Shown one piece after another: positions 58,023 to 64,000 of a stretch of 64,000 bases of DNA. The notes under the pieces are model-generated. The model had not been told where the DNA came from. It was given only the letters and a program-made list of their open reading frames with translations, and ran no database searches. The translations under genes were made by a program, and so were the position numbers. Origin of the DNA: Amorphochlora amoebiformis. Taxonomy: Eukaryota; Cercozoa; Chlorarachniophyceae. The DNA lies in assembly GCA_054601695.1 (NCBI GenBank), contig BAAHQB010000007.1, positions 1,674,001-1,738,000 on the forward strand. The letters run 5' to 3'. The number at the start of each line of letters is the position of its first letter. Position 1 is the first letter of the stretch.

Positions 58023-58077
<55 letters not shown>

Positions 58078-58124
58078 TCGTCTTTGTATGACAGGATAGT
58101 AGTAGTTTAGTGCAAAGAGAATAG
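57445..58124 (+). CDS. Gene I: acidic 46-aa protein, 2 exons
   Basis: Exon 57445-57555 starts ATG and reads [20 protein letters not shown] then [17 protein letters not shown], with a GTAACT donor. Exon 58095-58124, after TATGACAG, adds DSSSLVQRE and stops at TAG, in phase 0. It is strongly acidic and probably disordered, with no recognised domain. An acceptor-like CCAAAG at 57434-57439 means the first exon could instead be internal to a longer gene reaching upstream. The reading frame and codon style match exons of genes B and G. Confidence 0.45.
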
Positions 58125-58147
58125 TGTCAACTCAACCTTACAAAGGT

Positions 58148-58640
58148 ATACTATACTATACTATACTATACTATACTATACTATACCATACTATACTATA
58201 CTATACTATACTATACTATACTATACTATACTATACTGTACTGTGTACTATACTATACTATATACTATACTATACTATACTATACTATACTATACTATAC
58301 TATACTATACTATACTATACTATACTATACTATACTATACTATACTATACTATACTATACTATACTATACTATACTATACTATACTATACTATACTATAC
58401 TATACTATACTATACTATACTATACTATACTATACTATACTATACTATACTATACTATACTATACTATACTATACTATACTATACTATACTATACTATAC
58501 TATACTATACTATACTATACTATACTATACTATACTATACTATACTATACTATACTATACTATATACTATACTATACTATATACTATACTATACTATACT
58601 ATACTATACTATACTATACTATACTATACTATACTATACT
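58148..58640 (+). repeat. (CTATA)n pentanucleotide array, about 97 units
   Basis: Nearly perfect CTATA repeats with a few CTATATA and CTGTA interruptions start 24 bp after the stop of gene I. The YYTIL open frames are artefacts. From 58650 to 59375 there is (TA)n. Confidence 0.97.
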
Positions 58641-58705
58641 AATAAAATGTAATATTATGCATCATGTATGTATACATACATATATTTATATACACATATA
58701 TATAT

Positions 58706-58745
<40 letters not shown>

Positions 58746-58757
58746 TATATACATATA

Positions 58758-58791
<34 letters not shown>

Positions 58792-58804
58792 ATATATTTA
58801 CATT

Positions 58805-58882
<78 letters not shown>

Positions 58883-58961
58883 AATACATATACACATATG
58901 TATATATAAATATATATAAACATATATATATATATATATATATATAAAAGTATCCATACAT

Positions 58962-59062
<101 letters not shown>

Positions 59063-59079
59063 TAGATAATATATATAAT

Positions 59080-59206
<127 letters not shown>

Positions 59207-59211
59207 ATAAA

Positions 59212-59329
<118 letters not shown>

Positions 59330-59341
59330 AACTATATGATA

Positions 59342-59374
<33 letters not shown>

Positions 59375-59380
<6 letters not shown>

Positions 59381-59672
59381 GATTATAGAATGTGCAAGAT
59401 ACGTTGGTTATAAAGACGTACTACGCAAAGTCTGTTGTTGTTTGATGCAGAAGCAGCCCTAGAGCAAGCATCGAACGTAACGTAGTAGAATCTAGAGACA
59501 ACTACACCTCATTTCAAATTCTAATCATCCGGTTATCTTTCCAGCAATATATCCAGTACGTGGATGCTATACCTTTTCACCCTTTACTTTAGTCTACAGT
59601 TTTGATATAGTCTAACTTGTATAATCTCAGTAGATGTGTAGTGTGTGTTTATATATATATGTTACATATTAT

Positions 59673-59717
<45 letters not shown>

Positions 59718-60685
59718 CACTATAGAAATTTTATCAAGATATCTAGATATATTAGTACTCAGTTGAATAGTAAGGTATCTACTAGTCTAGAGCATGAGCG
59801 GCTAAACACTAGCGAGTCGCGACTCACACAGGCCTTACGTAGCAATCATTTGCTAATTAATAAAAGTTGAGCCGCTGCTCCAGTAGTACTTATAGACTAG
59901 ATAGAAGACCTTGTTAAGTAGCGATGTTCGCCGATTCTTATTGATCGATTTCAGTTAGTAGTATAATCGTAAATTAACTCTGTCAGAATCGATGCCTGAA
60001 TGATAAAATTCGCCTTAAATTATTTATATGTATAATAATTTATTACATGTACAGTGATGTACTAGATGTAATATAATATTAAAATTCAGTGCATCATATC
60101 GACAGTCTCAGACATTATTAATTATTGCTCACCGTTTGGGTACATGTATTATAAATTTTATATAATAAATATTAATTAAAAATTATATATTTAATATTAA
60201 ATTAAATTACTAAAGTTTATAATAAATTATTCACTAGTGAAATTACCGACGGTATAAATTAATCTAGATTTTTAATAATATGATTCATCATATCTCCATA
60301 CATGTAATAATACTATAATAAATTATATGTCGATATCATGATATTTAATATTATCAGACTGTATAATACATATATATATATATATATACATGTATATATA
60401 CATATATATATACATATATATATATATATGTATATATTCTAGATATTTATAATATATATATTTAATATTATCATATTAAATATAATAATATATATATAAT
60501 ATTATATATATATATATATATATTATTATATATAATATAACATATATATATATATATACTAGATATATATTATTATATATATATATATATACATCATAGT
60601 ATATGATGTAAACAGTATTGTATTTGTTTAATATAATTTATTATACAACCTAAATAATATTATAACATATTTAATTATATACATA

Positions 60686-60760
<75 letters not shown>

Positions 60761-60795
60761 TCTTCTATATATATATATATATATATCTATATATA

Positions 60796-60835
<40 letters not shown>

Positions 60836-60900
60836 CATTATGCATTTATATGTATATATTGAAGTTAATGTAAAAGAAATATTTTAATGTAGGTAAACAT
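59375..60900. other. AT-rich, mostly unique intergenic sequence
   Basis: Composition changes from telomere-repeat/(TA)n mosaic to AT-rich unique DNA with CTAG clusters (59700-59910) and short palindromic TAATATTA words. 60370-60850 returns to (TA)n. No supportable gene. It probably includes the left end of the transposon below; TGTCAGAATC at about 59983 is mirrored by GATTCTGACA at about 63963, a weak terminal-repeat candidate. Confidence 0.5.
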
Positions 60901-60951
60901 TAGCACCTTTGAACACATGTACACCCGCAAACTTAACACAATTTATGTTTA

Positions 60952-61843
60952 TTATAACTGAAGTAACGCAGCCGTTTTCTTCTTGTAGCGACCGACAGCT
61001 GCGAACTCTTCTGCGTTTGAGTCGGAGTCATCCCCGACCGTCTCTTCCTTCTCTTTAATCTTCTTGAACCAGAAGCCAACGAACTTGTCGAGCTTAAAAA
61101 GCGTGTACTCTAGCGGTGAGTATTCTTCTGGAATTGGAACTGAAAATTCCACCTCAATGGGGGGCAAGGGCTTCTCTTTTAGTTTCACGAACCCTGACTT
61201 GGCTTGAGCGAAAATACTTGGAGGGAGCTTCCTTAGCATATCCGCAACAGGAGGTGAGATGATCTTCCTCACGTGAACCATGCGAATGGCGTTTTTTACC
61301 GTTAGCTTCATAGAAGTGTTGTTATTGCCCTTATCGAAGAATATAACCAACCCGTCGACGGTAGCACCAGCGAGTTCGGAGCTGCAGTGTAGGTAGAAGG
61401 GGGGTCAAACGCTTGTGCAGAAATATCTTTGATGTGTTGCAGTTTCTTCTCATTGGCAAGCTTGAGAAGTTCCTCTTCTGAAAGCTCAGCTGCAGACGGT
61501 TTACTCGCAGCCGCAGCCGGCGCCGGCTCCGGGTAGCTATCCGCATCTGGTACGTCCATAAGACTTTTTTCCTTACGCGGCTGCTTTCCTAGTCGACCAT
61601 CATCATTGTCATCAGCATTTCGCTTGCGATATGAATCATATGATGACCCAAAGTTCTTCACCATCGTGAGAGTCACGTTTGGAAACGCTGGCAGGATCAT
61701 GGTTTCCCATATGTGTTTCCACATGTGGGCTTTGGCCTGCTCAGGGACGGTTTTAATCGCATTTATTACGATATTCTTCTGAACGGTAGACACTACTAGA
61801 CAGACCGCGTGTCTTCTTCTTCTCTGCAACTTTTGAAGGCATG
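60952..61843 (-). pseudogene. Second transposon ORF, frameshifted
   Basis: An open frame from 61829 to about 61400 (KNIVINAIKTVPEQAKAHMW, later SEEELLKLANEKKLQHIKDI) and a second frame to the TAA at 60952 (SSELAGATVDGLVIFF, then PPIEVEFSVPIPEEYSPLEY) overlap near 61350-61410. They would be continuous with one extra C in the CCCCCC run at 61403-61408. At the 5' end the only good ATG (61843, MPSKVAEKKKTRG) is in yet another frame. The product would be about 290 aa, charged, with one Trp-rich helix (MWKHIWETM). It may replace the Myb/SANT partner of Harbinger elements, but I see no clear SANT motif. Confidence 0.55.
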
Positions 61844-61949
61844 TTTCCCAGGCTTGGTGACGTTTGGCGGTTTGAGGTTTGTATTCAAGAGAGGCGTTTG
61901 GAAATGTTTCTATCTTTTCGGGTGTAGAAATTAAGGTATTATTACCAGG

Positions 61950-62230
61950 ATTATTTGCCGATGATTTGCCGATGATTTGCCGATGATTTGCCGATGATTT
62001 GCCGATTATTCAGTCGTCGGATTCAAGTATATTTACCTAAACCAACAAACATTCGGAACCCACAGACGCCAGGTATGAAGGCTCGAGCGCCAGCTGATGG
62101 GGCCTGTGAAAGTCCGGAGTTTCTAGCTCCTGTCCCCTCCATGAAAACGGTAATTAAGCGTTTTTCATCCGATTATTTGCAGATGATTGGCAGATGAGTT
62201 GCCGATTATTCGCGGATGAATTTTCGATGA
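61950..62230. promoter_or_regulatory. Transposon central spacer with 11-bp direct repeats
   Basis: Five TTTGCCGATGA units (61953-62010) and a diverged set (TTTGCAGATGA, TTGGCAGATGA, 62160-62225) flank a short open stretch (62067-62149, MKARAPADGACESPEFLAPV). The repeats lie between the divergent start regions and are plausible binding sites for the element's proteins or a shared promoter. The intron-like GTAATT at 62150 and TTTTCAG at 62260 do not put this stretch in frame with the transposase. Confidence 0.5.
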
Positions 62231-62261
62231 TAAAATTCAGATAAATGAATTTTTTTTCAGG

Positions 62262-63602
62262 ATGAAAAATCAAAGGATATATTCCCATTACTTCAACCGC
62301 TTCAACGAGAGCGCCTTCAACAGCAATCTTGGTCTCAGCCTCCAAGAGTGCTGCTATGCAGTCGACAAATATTGTGGTCAAAGGACTGGTGTTTCCTGTC
62401 TCGATTTCTTGATGGCACTGCACTTCGCTTGGAAGTATCCAGAAGGGCACTACGGCGGTACGATCTGGAAGATGTGTCGACAAAAGCATTCTGAGAAGGT
62501 GTGGAGGACTCTCAGTATTGTAGAGGCTTTCATGGACGAGATCAAGTTCGAGAACCGGCTGAAATCTGCCATCTTCATGGACGGACCGGATGCTTACTGC
62601 AGTATGCACACTGATTCATCAGATTTCATGATAAATCGTCCAAGTGATAGTGCGGAAGCGAAGAAACACTACACTTACAAGAGGCGGAAATTCGCCATGA
62701 GGTATGCGATCGCCGTTGCTGCCAACACTGGGGATGTGTGCTGGCTATCGTCTGGACATCCTGCGGGGAGCATTTCGGACCTAAACATTAACCGAAGAGA
62801 GGGACTGGTGGAAGGGTTGCAGTTCTTCGAGCGTGTGGGGGCTGATGGCGCTTATCTCTGCAGGAGAGATCCAATGTACAAATGTCCTCATCGCAAACCA
62901 AGAGGCGGTGAGCTCACTGAGCAACAAATTCGTGAAAACGATGCTTTCGGTAATTACCGTTCGATCGTCGAGAACGTCTTCGCTCGCGTAAAACAGTTTG
63001 CGTGTATGACGAGGTGGCGTCATAATAGGGAACGACATTCTATAGTCGCTCGTTTCGTTTTCCAACTCATCCAAATCAAGCAGAATTTCCGGCCAATTCG
63101 AAGATTGGGCCTATCCAAGAAAGAGCACGAAGAGCTTGCTGCAGCCAATTGGAGAGCTGCTGAACTCCACGGTGTTCCAGCTATTGTACCCGAGGCAAAA
63201 CGAACGCGAAGACGACCCCGAGAACGCAAGAAACAACCAAGACTCGGCCGAAGACGTAAGGCTGCAAGGATTGCTCGCATGCCTCGCGGTGAAATCAAAA
63301 TTGGTTCAGGTTCTGGTGAGGACGCTGATGAAGCCGACGCCTCCTGTAACTCTTACATCCAACCCGGAGATCCACTATCATCGGACACTGACTCAGGTTC
63401 CTCGGGGCGAGAAATTGCGAACGACACGGCGGTAGAAACTGATTATGGGATCTCTGAAGATAGGATTAAAGCTACCAGAGGCAGGGCCCCTCGCATGGCC
63501 AAGGTGGGAGCTCTTTTGGGTATGCGTGCTGCTAGCCTTCATGGTGAGAAAGTGGATCGGTTAATGCGCAGGAAGGCCCGACGAAATAGGCGCAAGACTT
63601 AA
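62262..63602 (+). CDS. DDE superfamily transposase (PIF/Harbinger, DDE_Tnp_4 type), 446 aa
   Basis: The enzyme would cut and rejoin transposon ends through an RNase H-fold DDE triad. D107 (IFMDGPDAY), D173 (SISDLNI) and E237 (IVENVFARVKQF) sit in the right context, with the family pattern KFAMRYAIAVAANTGDVCW and GADGAY between them. The N-terminal 100 residues include the usual helical part (DFLMALHFAWKYPEGHYG). The C-terminus is long and basic (KRTRRRPRERKKQPR; RKARRNRRKT), suited to DNA binding or nuclear import. The ATG at 62262 is used because no upstream exon joins in phase. No internal stop or frameshift is seen, so it may be recently active. AATAAA at 63628-63633 is a possible poly(A) signal. 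Confidence 0.9.
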   Translation: MKNQRIYSHYFNRFNESAFNSNLGLSLQECCYAVDKYCGQRTGVSCLDFLMALHFAWKYPEGHYGGTIWKMCRQKHSEKVWRTLSIVEAFMDEIKFENRLKSAIFMDGPDAYCSMHTDSSDFMINRPSDSAEAKKHYTYKRRKFAMRYAIAVAANTGDVCWLSSGHPAGSISDLNINRREGLVEGLQFFERVGADGAYLCRRDPMYKCPHRKPRGGELTEQQIRENDAFGNYRSIVENVFARVKQFACMTRWRHNRERHSIVARFVFQLIQIKQNFRPIRRLGLSKKEHEELAAANWRAAELHGVPAIVPEAKRTRRRPRERKKQPRLGRRRKAARIARMPRGEIKIGSGSGEDADEADASCNSYIQPGDPLSSDTDSGSSGREIANDTAVETDYGISEDRIKATRGRAPRMAKVGALLGMRAASLHGEKVDRLMRRKARRNRRKT

Positions 63603-63773
63603 TATATGCATGTATGAAAACACACACAATAAAATTATATCTCATTCATTAAACTGCACATCTTTTTTGATTATTTGAATTATATATTATTACATATTAT
63701 TTATGATATTATAAATATGAAAAAAAAATACCTAATATTTTTAAATATATATGTACATGTAATAATATTATAT

Positions 63774-63853
<80 letters not shown>

Positions 63854-64000
63854 ATAATAATACAGATATATATATATATATAAAAATATATTAATTACTA
63901 AGACTGACAGTATTAAATTTAATAATCACAGAGTGACTAATGTCAAATAATATTTGTGTCTGATTCTGACATAATTTATTAGCCTGAATACTAATAATTA
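63603..64000. other. AT-rich 3' flank of the transposon
   Basis: Unique AT-rich sequence with one (TA)n run (63780-63850). It contains AATAAA (63628) and GATTCTGACA near 63963. No gene seen. Confidence 0.6.

Larger units (their letters stand above)
60952..63640. mobile_element. PIF/Harbinger-like DNA transposon (core)
   Basis: Two divergent genes, a DDE transposase on plus and a partner ORF on minus, share a 0.4-kb central spacer. This two-gene layout is typical of PIF/Harbinger elements, where the second protein (usually Myb/SANT-like) helps bring the transposase to DNA. The element has no telomeric or (TA)n introns, unlike every host gene in the window. Exact ends, terminal inverted repeats and a 3-bp target duplication were not established. 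Confidence 0.75.

Noticed and set aside
62067-62149. An upstream exon of the transposase (ATG 62070 to donor 62150)
   Set aside because: Splice sites look fair, but no phase joins it to the transposase frame without a stop or frame change.

Overview
The window is eukaryotic nuclear DNA, most likely from a unicellular eukaryote (protist or alga) that I cannot place further. Its background is (TA)n microsatellite, minisatellite arrays and interstitial telomere-type hexamers (CCCTAA/TTAGGG). The long Tyr-Ile-rich open frames are translated microsatellite, not genes. The real genes are cut into 10-500 nt exons by GT-AG introns filled with these repeats. I rebuilt them by hand from splice sites, phase continuity and open frames. 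Predicted genes end in TAA, TAG and TGA, so the standard code appears to be used.

Layout. 1-5.6 kb: repeats with a few doubtful exons. 5.62-13.84 kb, minus: gene A, 11 exons, 240 aa, a degenerate EF-hand pair. 13.85-13.97 kb: a compact divergent promoter with palindromes. 13.97-26.51 kb, plus: gene B, about 30 exons and 711 aa, a nuclear-looking protein with a long charged coiled coil, a ZZ/DC1-like zinc finger, a Ser-Asp tail and a Lys-rich end. 27.48-33.26 kb, plus: gene C, an Arg-Ser/Arg-Asp-rich nuclear protein resembling splicing-associated RS proteins. 35.52-38.06 kb, minus: 3' part of gene D. 40.77 kb: tRNA-Tyr(GUA) with an 11-nt intron. 41.06-42.38 kb, plus: gene F, 4 exons, 204 aa. 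42.73-47.22 kb, plus: gene G, 13 exons, with an in-frame heptapeptide minisatellite. 47.81-55.59 kb, plus: gene H, a TMEM143/DUF3754-family membrane protein. 57.45-58.12 kb, plus: gene I, a tiny acidic protein. From about 59.4 kb the composition changes, and at 60.9-63.6 kb lies a PIF/Harbinger-like DNA transposon with an intact-looking DDE transposase and a divergent, frameshifted second ORF.

The most unusual feature is gene structure. Telomeric hexamers make up intron bodies and often supply the splice sites themselves (donor GTAACCC, acceptor CCCTAG). Minisatellite arrays begin at exon-intron junctions. Short exon fragments joined to (TA)n are amplified in tandem, most clearly in gene H, where copies of the left half of one exon lie upstream of the intact exon and copies of the right half lie downstream. 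Sense-strand CCCTAA predominates in introns of A, B and H. No functional pathway links the genes; B and C look nuclear, H membrane-bound.
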